DNA from: Craterostigma plantagineum
Taxonomy: Eukaryota > Streptophyta > Magnoliopsida > Lamiales > Linderniaceae
Direction: 5' to 3'
Assembly (NCBI GenBank): GCA_027422505.1
Contig: JAPQWV010001121.1
Location: 1-64,000 of the forward strand
DNA length: 64,000 nucleotides
Shown here: piece by piece, positions 12,536 through 22,245 of the stretch
Position numbering within the stretch: the stretch's first letter is position 1
How the letters are laid out: every line of letters starts with the position of its first letter
Notes under the pieces: model-generated
Told to the model about the DNA's origin: nothing
What the model saw: the letters and a program-made list of their open reading frames with translations, nothing else
The model's database searches: none
Translations under genes and position numbers: made by a program

Positions 12536-13900
12536 TCACTTTGATACCTGATTCTGTTGCTGTTGTCTGTTTTTCATATGCATTATCATTTGAAGCTTCT
12601 TCAACTCTCTCAACTCCTTCTGCTTGTGATCTGTATCCATGAGAAAATCTTCCATATCCTGGCTTGGTTCAGTGTGCGCAGAATCTGGATGAAAATCCTG
12701 CACATTCTCATTCTTATATGGTAAAATAGAGTCATCAAAATACATATCATCATTCAAGAAGATTGTCATTTCTTATTTCCAGTGGCTGATATGAGAAAGG
12801 AAATATATTTTCATGAAAGATGACATCTCTAGAGATGGTAAAAGTCCTGTTTTCAAGGTCCAACAGTCTATATCCCTTTTGAGTTATTGAATACCACATG
12901 AATACACACGGCTTGGACCTGATATGAAACTTATCCGTAACATTAAGATTCTTAGCATAACAAAAGCATCCAAACACTTTCAGGTGCATAAACTTAGGAT
13001 CTTTACCAATTAGGACAGAAAAAGGTGTTTTCCCTTTTAACAACGGAGTTGGTGTCCTGTTGATCAGATACACAGCAGTTTTAACACATTCACCGAAATA
13101 TTTAATAGGCACTTGAGACTGAATTTCAGCGCCCTAGCCACATCTAAAATATGGCCTATGTTTCCTCTCATCGACGTCATTTTGTTGAGGTGTATAGGGA
13201 CAAGAACTTTGATGAATTATGCCTAATGAATCAAACATTCTTCTGCACTCATGATTAAAAAACTCCAATGCATTATCAGTTCTTACAGTTTTAATCTTAA
13301 GATTAAACTGGTTGCTACATAATTCAGAAAGTTATCAATAAATTTCGATACTTCTGATTTCAGTTTCATCAAAAAAAATCCATGTGGTTCTTGAGTAATC
13401 ATCCACAATGGTCAAGAAATATCTTTCATTATTGTGTGTGGGCTCCTTAAATGGACCCCAGACATCCATATGAACTAATTCAAATACATGAGTAGAAACA
13501 TTGTCTTTATTAGGAATCTGGTTCTACAATGTTTAGCCAAGGGACAACCTGTGCAATATTGATGATCAACTGAAACATTCAATGACAATCTAGGTAAGAA
13601 CTTAAATCTCTCAACAGACATATGACCAAATCTATTATGCACAAAACTATCTTATCAGTCTTAACAGAATTAACTGCAACATTTGATGAATCTTATTATT
13701 CCCAGAATCAGCAAAGGCATCAATAGAATGTAGAAAGTATAGTCCATTCTTCAATTTACCAATCCCCACTATCTTGCCAGTCAAGATCTCCAGAATAAGG
13801 CAGAAAGAAGGGTAGAGAATCACATGAATATTAGCATCGTTTGCTAACCTAGAGACAGAGCAGATTATGTTTAAACTCATGGAACACAGAGTACTGATGA
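12536..13900 (-). pseudogene. copia integrase region, broken
   Basis: The segment 12750-13112 reads VKTAVYLINRTPTPLLKGKTPF and FGCFCYAKN, the conserved C-terminal part of copia integrases. 12536-12769 is the acidic linker to reverse transcriptase. 13112-13900 contains further integrase-core and pre-integrase remnants split by stops and frame changes. It lies directly upstream, in minus-strand sense, of the reverse transcriptase pieces. Confidence 0.8.
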
Positions 13901-14223
13901 TAAAGTAAAATTCCTTCCTAAGGTTACTGTGCCTAATCTTGATGCCTAACTTATTTTCCCATTAGGTAATTTGACTGACAGATTCACGTTTGACTGATCT
14001 TTATATTGATTTTCACCCATGTCTATGATCAAATTGTTAAGTTTTTAAAACAGGAATTGTCCATACCTGCTTCCTTACCTGTGTGGCTTGTAGCTGCTAT
14101 CACCTGGTTTGGTTTAGGTTGTGTATCTCCATTTCCCAGTAGATTCATCAGTTTGTTGGTATTGCTGAGGTGTGATGCGGGGCCCAGATCCAGCATCAAG
14201 TGTGTTTCCAGGTTCATGATAGC

Positions 14224-15255
14224 TCATTGTTGTATCTGCCCAGAAGTATCTGCAGATGAGGTATTGGCCTTGAACTGGATGTTGCCCCTTCCATATCCTT
14301 GATAGCCTCTACCATTGCCTCTTCTACCATTCATCGCTCTTCTTCCCCCTCTCACATAGTTAGGAGGATAACCATGTAGCTTCCAACCAGTATTCTTAAC
14401 ATGTCCAGTGAAGTTGCAATGATCACAGTGTAAGGGTGATTTATCCACTTGAGAACCAAAATTTCCCTTGTTCTGTTACAGATTCCCAAAAAAGGCCATA
14501 CTACCATCTGAACTAACTGCTTGTACACCAATTAATCTCTGTGCTTCCTCATTTAAAACCATTGCTAACACTTGACCATGTGTAGGTAAAGGTGCCATCA
14601 TCAAAATCTGAGACCTAATACTAAAGCTCGCATTCAATCCCATAAGGAATTGCATCATCTTCAATTGAGAGCAGAAATCAACGTTACTTGGACAGATTTG
14701 CCGCAGGAGATGGTATGATACTATCATACTCATCCCGTAGTTGCTTCAATTTTAGAATAATACTCAGTCACATTGTTTTGATCCTTGATGAATAGTGTTG
14801 AATGTTGATATCCTTATATAAAGCAAAGAGTCTTGCACCGTTTATCTTGTCAAATCTCTCCTTCTAATCTCTCCAAACCATGGGAGCAGATTCAGAATAA
14901 ACTACACCATGAACAAATTCCCTAGATATAGACCTATGAATCCATGATCTCACCAATGCGTTGCATCTTTTCCACTGATGAAATTGTGGTTGATCGGCTT
15001 TTGGAGGTAAGCAGGTTCCATCAATGAAGCCTATTTGTTCTTCGCCTCGAGCGCTATGATCATTTCTCTGCTCCAGATTTTGTAGTTTTCAGAAACCGCG
15101 CAAGATTTCTGTCACTAAATCAAGATTGGGTGTATCTGAGGGATGAATGTAGAGAGGACTGTAAAAATCAAAATCGCTCCTCTTGTTCTTCTTCTGAATT
15201 TCTCCCTCCATTTCCGTGTTCTTTGAATTCTCCTCACCATTCGATTCGCCATTAT
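14224..15255 (-). pseudogene. copia gag remnant with altered zinc knuckle
   Basis: The N-terminal part near 15210-15060 reads SPLYIHPSDTPNLDLV, the start typical of RE1-like gag proteins. The central part at 14476-14733 contains FLMGLNASFSIRSQILMM. The C-terminal part reads CDHCNFTGHVKNTGWKLHGYPPNY: it has the CX2CX4H of a CCHC knuckle, but the last Cys is replaced by a Gly-Trp context. Stops separate the parts. Confidence 0.75.
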
Positions 15256-15310
15256 CGATGAAGAAATTTTACAAATCACAATCAATCTTCAAATTACTTT
15301 ACGATGACTC

Positions 15311-15324
15311 GCTCTCTAATACCA
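15311..15324 (-). other. Primer binding site of the first copia element
   Basis: Read on the minus strand this is TGGTATTAGAGAGC, directly after the 5' LTR end. It differs slightly from the usual TGGTATCAGAGC complement of initiator tRNA-Met. Confidence 0.8.
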
Positions 15325-15548
15325 TGTAAATAATGTCAAAAGAAAGAATTGTGAATACTGCAATGGTTCTTCGTCATTGAGGTCAGTTCTGAGAAATTAC
15401 ATTATCGATCTTGATCTGCAGAAGAGAATTAACCCAATATATACATTGTTATCCTTTCAGACCCTCTAACTCTCTAAAATATCTAAATGGAACCCCAATA
15501 CATTCCGGTTATTATATTTACATCCCTCATAATTCTAAAATTCTAACA
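15325..15548 (-). repeat. 5' LTR of the first copia element
   Basis: Direct repeat of 10549-10780, bounded on the minus strand by TGTTAGAATT and ..TTTACA. Confidence 0.85.
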
Positions 15549-17558
15549 TGCAGCTATATATGAAAAATGCTGAAAAGGAACCGATCTCATTTTTCATACT
15601 TTTCCGTAATTCAGTGTAAGCTTCTCTAATATTAATAGAGAAAGACGCACTACAAATTTAACTACAAGCGGAACAAAAATCGGATTAGCAACTATTCGTA
15701 CGTCCATAAGTAATAATTAGGATGAGTTTCTCCACTGAACTTAGTTGTAAAACTACATTTATTGGTGGCTAATGGAGCTGTCAATAGCGGCCTATTAGTA
15801 AAACTATAATTAATGATATATTTATTAATGACCAAATTAATGACATGCTTTATACATAGGGTGCTACTATTGGCACCCCTAAGGGATGAAAAAACATTAT
15901 TTGCACACGTTATTTACTCATTCTTCAATGATAACCATTTTTATTTTATTTTTATTTGCACATTGAATGACATATTAATAAATAATTGGATGCCATTAAT
16001 AATCATACTTGAATACAACGTTTTCTATCTTCATCTCTTGCAATAATACTATATTAAAACGTGGGTCATATAATTTCAAGTCCATGTCTAAAAAGTTAAT
16101 ATAACATATATATGTATATATCTTTTTAATAAAATTTGTATTTATTTATAATAGAAAATCTTTGTAAGTTTATATTGAATATGATTTAGTTTATCTAGTA
16201 AAGTTTAGAAATAATTATTGAAAAGAACACTATATTCCACATATAAATAAAAGACGAATTAAATAATAAAAGTATATTGGAAAACGGAGAATTTATTTTA
16301 ATTAGTAATTATATTATGTGGAAGAATATAATTAATAAATAGCCAACATTGAAATTGAACTATTTATTTTCCTATTTTATATTATTTTCTAATTTTTTAT
16401 TTTTTCCTACTTTTCCCATTTTTACTATTTTTCTTATTTTAATTTTTTTAATGGCGGACTAAGCCAGCCAGGTCCGCTACCCGCGCCTGCAGGCGGGGCG
16501 AGTCTTCATTATCCTGGCCCGCCAGTAGACGAGCTTGCCCGCGCTCACCCGCCAGTGGCGGGCGGCGGGCCGCCCCGTTTTGACAGTACTAGTTGCTATG
16601 GCTACCCCAAATAAATATTAACAAAATATAGTAAAACTTCAATATGCATAATTAATTGTTGTATGATTGAAAGATAAACTAAGATTTATCTCTTTATCCA
16701 CTTTAGTAGGAAGCAATCCCCCATTGAATTTTCGTCACTCGTCCAAATTTTAATTTAATGACGTGTCAGAAAATTGTTTTTTGGCGTGTCAAGTCGAACG
16801 AGTTGATTGTATTCCACAACATGAGTACGGTGGTATAAAATTTCCACAACATTATTGTTTTTTAGCGTGTCAACTTTGACTTGTATTTTGTTTGTTCTTC
16901 TTTCTTCCAATACTTTCTTTAGACATGATGCGGATATAATTAATTAATAGGTGCGCAGTAGGTTACCCACCACATGTCATGACTGTCTTAATTGCCTAAA
17001 CGACAGACGAAATTGGCCATTGTACGATTCAGTTTAGTTCTCAATTTTTGGGGTATTGGTGTTATGTCGCCAACTTTCGAAATGTCACTGTTAGTCCGTA
17101 GTGTTACTCATTTTAAGCCGTATTGATTCCACAATTAAAATAATTGTTAGTTTTAGACGAAATTTAACACGGGAGAGCACATGATTTTCTTTCTGTTGAT
17201 TAAACGTCATAACTATTCTTCTTCTTTGACTTAAAAAGAACATCATTACACGTCACATTTAGGGAATGATTAGCAATATTGATGATGAGTTATATATGTT
17301 GCTTATTGATGTTCATGTGCGCTTAAGTCGAAGAAGGATATGGATTATAAGTTAACTAAAATAGATAATGCGCTCTCACATTATTAAATTTCATCTAAAT
17401 TAACAATTTAACTAATCGGGGATCAAAGTGGCCCAAATTCGTAACGTTTGAGACTAAAAATTGGTATCTAGGAACATAGGGACCAGAATGGATATGTTCC
17501 AAACCTTAGGGACTGAGAATTGTCTCTAAAAAATATTACGTTGTTCTGAATTATTGTA
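15549..17558. other. AT-rich intergenic stretch, no gene
   Basis: No ORF has a recognisable product. The region contains the possible hAT-like fragment listed separately and otherwise shows only AT-rich non-coding sequence. Confidence 0.5.
15773..16593. mobile_element. Possible hAT-type non-autonomous element
   Basis: The left end GAGCTGTCAATAGCGGCC and the right end GGCCGCCCCGTTTTGACAGTAC form an imperfect inverted pair built on CTGTCAA, with a GC-rich subterminal block at 16450-16590 in otherwise AT-rich DNA. That layout is common in plant hAT MITEs. The putative 8-bp flanks match only partly, so the call is tentative. Confidence 0.35.
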
Positions 17559-17725
17559 TTCCATTCTAGATCTAGACCATACCATTTGTCTATATTTTTA
17601 TATTACCGCACGTGAGAATAATGATGATGCCCGAATCCGGTATTTTTAATTAAATAAACAAAGAAAAAATAAGCATTAACAAAATAAACGGAATTTTAAA
17701 AGATTAATACAATAGCAATTTTCGT

Positions 17726-17860
17726 AATCCCAGATTACGAGTTACTAACTCGTATTCTGGAGATACGAGTTACTATCCGAGCTGGCGCGCGCCTTACGTG
17801 TAGTAACTCGTAATCTCATAATGAGTTAGTAACTCGTAATCTGGGTTACGAGTTAGATCT
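17726..17860. repeat. Left subterminal TAACTCGTA / TACGAGTTA cluster of the MULE
   Basis: The 9-base word TAACTCGTA and its complement occur several times in both orientations with short spacers. The same word family fills the other subterminal region at 19583-20020, so it is a symmetrical feature of the element ends. Confidence 0.8.
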
Positions 17861-17984
17861 GTATTTTTAAAATCCTACATCGCGAAGAAGACGAGCCGAC
17901 GACGAAGCACGCGACGACGACGACGAAGCGACGCCGACGATGAACCACACGACGACGAAGAAGACGAAGACCTCCACGCCTCCG

Positions 17985-18400
17985 CCTAACCCGTGCCTCC
18001 ATGCCGCCGCAGAGAGCTTCCATCTCTGCGACCCGCAGCCCCGCCGCCTCCGAGCCCCACTGCGCCGCCCCACGCCCTGCCCCAATGTCCGGCCGCCGAC
18101 ACGCCCTGCCCCACCGCCCCGTGCCTCCCCGCTCTTGCCCCGCCACCCCGTCGTGCCCACTGCCCCGCAGCCCGCGAGCACCACTGCCCCGCCGAGCCCC
18201 ACTGCGCCGCCGCCCCGCCGCCCCGCCCTGCCCCACTCCTGGCCGCCGCCCGCCGCCCCGCTCTGCCCCGCCACCCCGTCGTTCCCACTGCCCCGCAGCC
18301 CGTCGTTCTTCCACTGCCCCGCCGCCCCGCGCTGCCCAACTGCCCGGCTGCCCCACTGACCGGCCGCCCGAGGCGCTGCCCCGCCGCCTAGACGACGTCC
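17985..18400. repeat. C-rich low-complexity block inside the MULE
   Basis: Very GC-rich, dominated by CCGCC, CCCGC and GCCCCA words. It yields overlapping Pro/Arg/Ala-rich ORFs on the plus strand and Gly/Arg-rich ORFs on the minus strand. That is what base composition alone produces. It sits just upstream of the PMD exon and might be 5' leader or captured DNA. Confidence 0.7.
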
Positions 18401-18523
18401 TAAGCGCGAATAATTTGGTTAGCCCGTTACGATAGGAAATATCATTTTTTGCGGTAATTTCATTATTATCAAATGCTTTTTATTGATTGTTGATTTGTTT
18501 GGTTTGTTGTTTTTAAATGTAGA

Positions 18524-19548
18524 ATGGAGGATTCTATTTAGGGGCCTATTGGTAGTTCGGTGTTGACGATGCAGTCATATCACCGTAGTAGGGATTTGTT
18601 GTTAGATGAGACTGCGTTAGATAAACTATTAAGATTAGGTCGTTAGAGAATGTAGTGTGGGGTACTAGAGAAGCACCGAACGTCCTTCACGGTCGCTTAC
18701 TAGGAAAGTTGAACGAGATGGGTCTGTACAACGTCTACAGCTGTATGTCGCAGAGGGTTGACATCATTTGATTACAGCGTTGGTAGAGCGTTGGAGGAAG
18801 GAGACCCATACGTTTCATTTTTATGTTTGGGGAGGCTACCGTTACCTTACAGGACGTAGGTATCTTTGGGGGTTGCCTGTAGATGGTAGCTGTGTCTCTG
18901 GTGTGATCCATACCAGGACGGTCACACAATGGATGGACGAGTGTGAGGAGTTGCTAGGTTTTAGACCGCCGGCGAATAAGATTAGGGGGTCATCGCTTTC
19001 GATGAAGTCGTTATCGAGTTGGTTGTTGCACCACCGAATAGCGGATGATAGCGATGAGGAAGAGGTCGAACAATCAGCACGGGGTTATGCGATGCTGCTT
19101 TTCGGTGCGGTGATATTCCCCGATTGTAGCGCCAGCACGTATCATTGTCTACCTTCAGCTGTTGGAGGATATTGACGAGGTGAGCACATATAGTTGGGCA
19201 GTGCGGTGCTGGCATTCCTATACAGAGAGCTTAGTTCGGCGATCGAGCTGAAAAAGCTAAATATAGGTGGACCCCTACGGCTGTTGCAGGTAATTATATA
19301 GAAGACGTTAGTATATTTTAATGGTTTTAAAACATTTATTTAGAACAAGTGATTTGTTTTAGGCATGGGCATATGTGAGGATTTTGCCATTTCAGCCAAT
19401 ACGGGGTGATCTTCGTATCACGGTGGAGCCCCAGGTCGTCGACGGGATACTCTTACCGGGACAGCCAGTACTACGACTTGTACGCGACTCGACACCATTG
19501 TTTGAGTTATCAAAAAGAATCGATGAGGGTTATGGTGATATGAGTTAG
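18524..19548 (+). pseudogene. Plant mobile domain (PMD) protein, MAIN/MAIL-like, broken
   Basis: The ATG at 18524 follows a possible splice acceptor and is followed five codons later by an in-frame stop. Family-like words then appear in shifting frames: VLTMQSYHRSRDLL, LITALVERWRKETHTFHF, LWGLPVDG, VTQWMDECEELLGF, SLSMKSLSSWLLHH and DDSDEEEVEQSARGYAMLLFG. After a frame change come SAVLAFLYRELSSAIELKKL and NIGGPLRLLQ, a GT..AG intron at about 19290-19362, and AWAYVRILPFQPI. These are the conserved words of the aminotransferase-like plant mobile domain found in MAIN, MAIL1 and PP7-long-form proteins. PMD proteins are known both as host genes and as cargo of plant transposons. Several frameshifts and stops make this copy non-functional. 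Confidence 0.85.
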
Positions 19549-19582
19549 CTCGGGGAGTTTATATAGAAACCTAGATCGTAGT

Positions 19583-20020
19583 TTGGTAATATGAGTTAAG
19601 TAACTCGTAAGCCAGAAATACGGGTTACCGTAACTCGTATACTGTGTTACGAGTTACTTAACTCAGGGCAATTATTCAAGTAACTCGTAACATCAGATTA
19701 CGAGTTACAAGAATTATTGCCCGACACTTGCATGGCCATGCAAGTTGGTCGGGCCCCTCGTAACTCGTATCTTCAGAATACGAGTTAGTATGTCGTATTC
19801 CCAGGATACGAGTTAGGGTGCCATGTATGCTGCCATGTCAAGGTCAGACGGTCAATGGGCTAGTCAGCATAAATCGTACTCTCAGAGTACGAGTTAGTAA
19901 CTCGTATAGTAAAGAGTACGAGTTTACGTTTGCCACGTCTGGTCAGCGCGTCAGCGGGCTGAAATAACTCGTACTCTCAGATTACGAGTTACTATCTCGC
20001 ATTCTGGGAGTACGAAAATT
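19583..20020. repeat. Right subterminal TAACTCGTA / TACGAGTTA array of the MULE
   Basis: More than a dozen copies of TAACTCGTA, TACGAGTTA and one-base variants alternate in orientation over about 430 bp, often as back-to-back pairs able to form hairpins. It mirrors the shorter left cluster. Such arrays are typical of transposase-binding subterminal regions; that role is inferred. Confidence 0.8.
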
Positions 20021-20209
20021 GCTATTTTATTAATGCTTTGCCCTTTTCGTTTATTTTGTTAATGGTTCTTTTTTTTCTCAATACATAATTAAAAATGCCC
20101 CCGAATCCGATAGATCATAAAATATTAATTGCGATTAAATATTATATTAAAATTACGTCATTGAAATTATAATTATGTTATTAAGATAATATAGCTTAAG
20201 ATACATTAG

Positions 20210-20519
20210 GGTGACCACACTGGTGGTTTATATGTGTGTCATATGTGCTTATTTGGCACTTTATATGACACACTACCATTGTGGACGTGTCATGAGTATG
20301 ACATTGTGTCATATTTATGACACTGTGTTGTAAGAATATTAAAATATATAGAGGAGAGAGAAGAGGGAGAAGAAAAAAGAATTTATTTATTTAAAGTTGA
20401 AGGTCCGTGATATAGTAGTGTTATTATTGTGTAGAATAAAAGTGTATAGAATAAAATATAGGAAAATATAGTGAAAAGCTGATATGGCAGTATTATGAGT
20501 GTGTTTTGTTGTGGACACC
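20210..20519. mobile_element. Small MITE with GGTGWCCACA ends
   Basis: The ends are GGTGACCACA and TGTGGACACC, a 10-base inverted repeat with one mismatch. The block is absent from copy B, where ATACATTAG runs almost directly into ATGAACT. I could not define a target duplication, so the superfamily is open. Confidence 0.7.
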
Positions 20520-20566
20520 ATGAACTGTTTTAATAAGTTGTTGGGGATTTATAATGCAACTATAAC

Positions 20567-21457
20567 TAGGGGTGGTAAACAGGTCGGGTTGGGTCACCTT
20601 CGGGTTCAACCCGTTTAATAAACGGGTTGAAAACTTCACCCTGACCTGACCTGTTTACTTAAACAGGTTGAAAAATCAAACCCAAAACCCAACCTGCTTT
20701 GACCCTAACCCAACCCGCCAACCCACCAACTCGTTTAAAATTAAAAAGAAAAAAGAAATACAAAGTTGACATAATTATAATTCAAATTAAACAAAAAAAG
20801 GAGAACTAATGCAATTTTTTTTAAAAAAAACATCATCATAACTAATAATTAAGAAACAATTAAAGTTCCAAGTAACAAAAATCTCAATAGTTAAATACCA
20901 AGCAAATTATTTCATGATTATCAAGTATTAACCGAAACCATATTTGGCTCGAACTCTCAAGATTGTTCTCTTCCATTCGATCTCCCACCCTTATGTTCAT
21001 GACATCTTCGCACGAAGAGAACCATAACGCAATCACGAAGCCTGAGCTACCGAGCAGATTATTATCTAAACAACGACGATATCGATCAATCAAGGAGTTA
21101 TTTCTACCTATTTGGGGACGTTATAGTCGACAATGAAGAACTCAGGTGGCCTTGATGTGTGAGCGTGAGAGTGGATAGAGTATTAGGGTTGATCCTTTTA
21201 TTTTATTCATATGAATATATTTTAATAATATAAATTATTCGGGTTAAATGGGTTGATAAACGGGTTGATTTTGGGTTATATCGGGTTTGATTTCAGGTTG
21301 ATTTCGGGTTGAAAATCCGAACCCTAACCTGATCCACTTACTAATTGGGTTGGGTTCGGGTTTACCCATTTACGTAAACAGGTCAAAATCCGAACCTGCT
21401 ATTTTCGGGTGCGGTTCGTGTCGGGTTGGCGGGTCGGGTCGATTTTTAACAGCCCTA
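20567..21457. mobile_element. hAT-type non-autonomous element with 8-bp target duplication
   Basis: It starts TAGGGGTGGTAAAC and ends TTTTTAACAGCCCTA, and is flanked by the perfect 8-bp repeat ACTATAAC (20559-20566 and 21458-21465). The subterminal parts are rich in GGGTT / AACCC words in inverted arrangement. Copy B has the unfilled site, ACTATAAT followed by the same downstream sequence. No transposase ORF is present. Confidence 0.9.
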
Positions 21458-21588
21458 ACTATAACACGTGCCGACGTTGAAAAGCATGGCATGCTTTCCA
21501 AGACTAAGGAATAAAAAAATATTATATTAAGGCATGCAACTTGATGTGCATTTGTTTAAATGCCTTGGGGTTCAATCTCTGCCCATTG

Positions 21589-21934
21589 TTCCATTCTAGA
21601 TCTAGACCATACCATCTGTCTATATTTTTATGTTACAGCACCTGAGAATAATGACGATGCCCGATAGATCATAAAATATTAATTGCGATAAATATTATAT
21701 TAAAATTACGTCATTGAAATTATAATTATGTTATTAAGATAATATAGCTTGAGATACATTAGAGATATGAACTATTTTAATAAGTGTTGGGGATTTATAA
21801 TGCAACTATAATAGGTGCCAACGTTGAAAAGTCATGGCATGCTTTCCAAGACTAAGGAATAAAAAAATATTATATTAAGGCATGCAACGTGATGTGCATT
21901 TGTTTAATATGCCTTGGGTTCAATCTCTGCCCAT
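21589..21934. repeat. Upstream duplication, copy B (nearly empty sites)
   Basis: About 346 bp matching copy A without its three insertions. A few bases (AATCCG) that the MULE target duplication retains in copy A are missing here. The copy ends exactly at the TATA-like box of the O-methyltransferase gene. Confidence 0.85.
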
Positions 21935-21939
21935 AAATA
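21932..21939 (+). promoter_or_regulatory. TATA-like box of the O-methyltransferase gene
   Basis: CATAAATA lies about 310 bases before the start codon at the end of upstream copy B. The corresponding point of copy A is broken by the duplication junction, so only the proximal copy has it. Confidence 0.5.
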
Positions 21940-22245
21940 GGCACTGAAGAAGCAAACGAAATGTATCCCACAACGAAGAATAGAAAGGGAGAGGGAGAGA
22001 ATAAAATAGTCTTTGTCGTTATTTCCCCAGACTATAGAGAGAGGTATTGAGGTTCTCTCTTTTATACATTGAGATTGTAACTCATATATTTCCTCTATAG
22101 TAGATTTTTCTTCTTTGCACGTGGTTTTTATCCCGATTTGTTTTGGGGTTTTCCACGTTAAATCTCGGCGTCCAGATTTTATCTTTAATTACCCAAATAT
22201 TAGCCGCGGTTTTTACCGGATCCGCTGCCACGCCAACAAAAAAGA

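Larger units (their letters stand above)
10549..15548 (-). mobile_element. Ty1/copia LTR retrotransposon (RE1-like), decayed
   Basis: Two direct repeats of about 230 bp bound an internal region reading gag, integrase, reverse transcriptase, RNase H on the minus strand. That order, with integrase before reverse transcriptase, is the copia order. A purine-rich tract precedes the 3' LTR and a tRNA-Met-type primer site follows the 5' LTR. The reading frames are broken many times, so it cannot move by itself. No convincing 5-bp target duplication flanks it (ATTCT against TGCAG). Confidence 0.9.
17639..20099. mobile_element. MULE with 9-bp target duplication, carrying a plant-mobile-domain gene
   Basis: The element is flanked by the perfect 9-bp direct repeat CCCGAATCC (17630-17638 and 20100-20108). 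Its ends are inverted: GGTATTTTTAATTA on the left and TAATTAAAAATGCC on the right. Similarity continues inwards through AAGCATTAACAAAATAAAC-type and ATAGCAATTTTCGTA-type words. A 9-bp duplication and long inverted ends are the signature of Mutator-like elements. Inside are a C-rich low-complexity block, a spliced plant-mobile-domain gene and clusters of TAACTCGTA words near both ends. No MURA-type transposase is visible. The paralogous copy B lacks the insertion. Confidence 0.88.
17559..21586. repeat. Upstream duplication, copy A (carries three insertions)
   Basis: Once the insertions at 17639-20099, 20210-20519 and 20567-21457 are set aside, about 350 bp remain. They align from TTCCATTCTAGATCTAGACC to TTCAATCTCTGCCCAT with copy B at 21589-21934. 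The two copies lie in direct tandem, two bases apart, immediately upstream of the O-methyltransferase gene. Confidence 0.85.
21587..22238 (+). repeat. Possible solo copia LTR forming the promoter and 5' UTR of the O-methyltransferase gene
   Basis: The segment runs from TGTTCCATTC to CGCCAACA, so it has TG..CA ends. It contains a TATA-like box, a pyrimidine-rich leader with TTCTCTCTTTTATACATTGAG, and a CACGTGG..GGGGTTTTCCACGTTAAATC block that is characteristic of U5 regions of many plant copia LTRs. No primer site or gag follows; the ATG of the O-methyltransferase comes 8 bases later. No matching target duplication was found, so this is an inference. Confidence 0.45.

Noticed and set aside
17853..18435. 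Overlapping 117-167-residue ORFs on both strands
   Set aside because: All are Pro/Arg/Ala or Gly/Arg low-complexity translations of one C-rich block; stop codons are simply rare at this composition, and no domain is recognisable.
20884..21093. 69-residue ORF on the minus strand in the hAT element
   Set aside because: No similarity to a transposase and no context; treated as chance.
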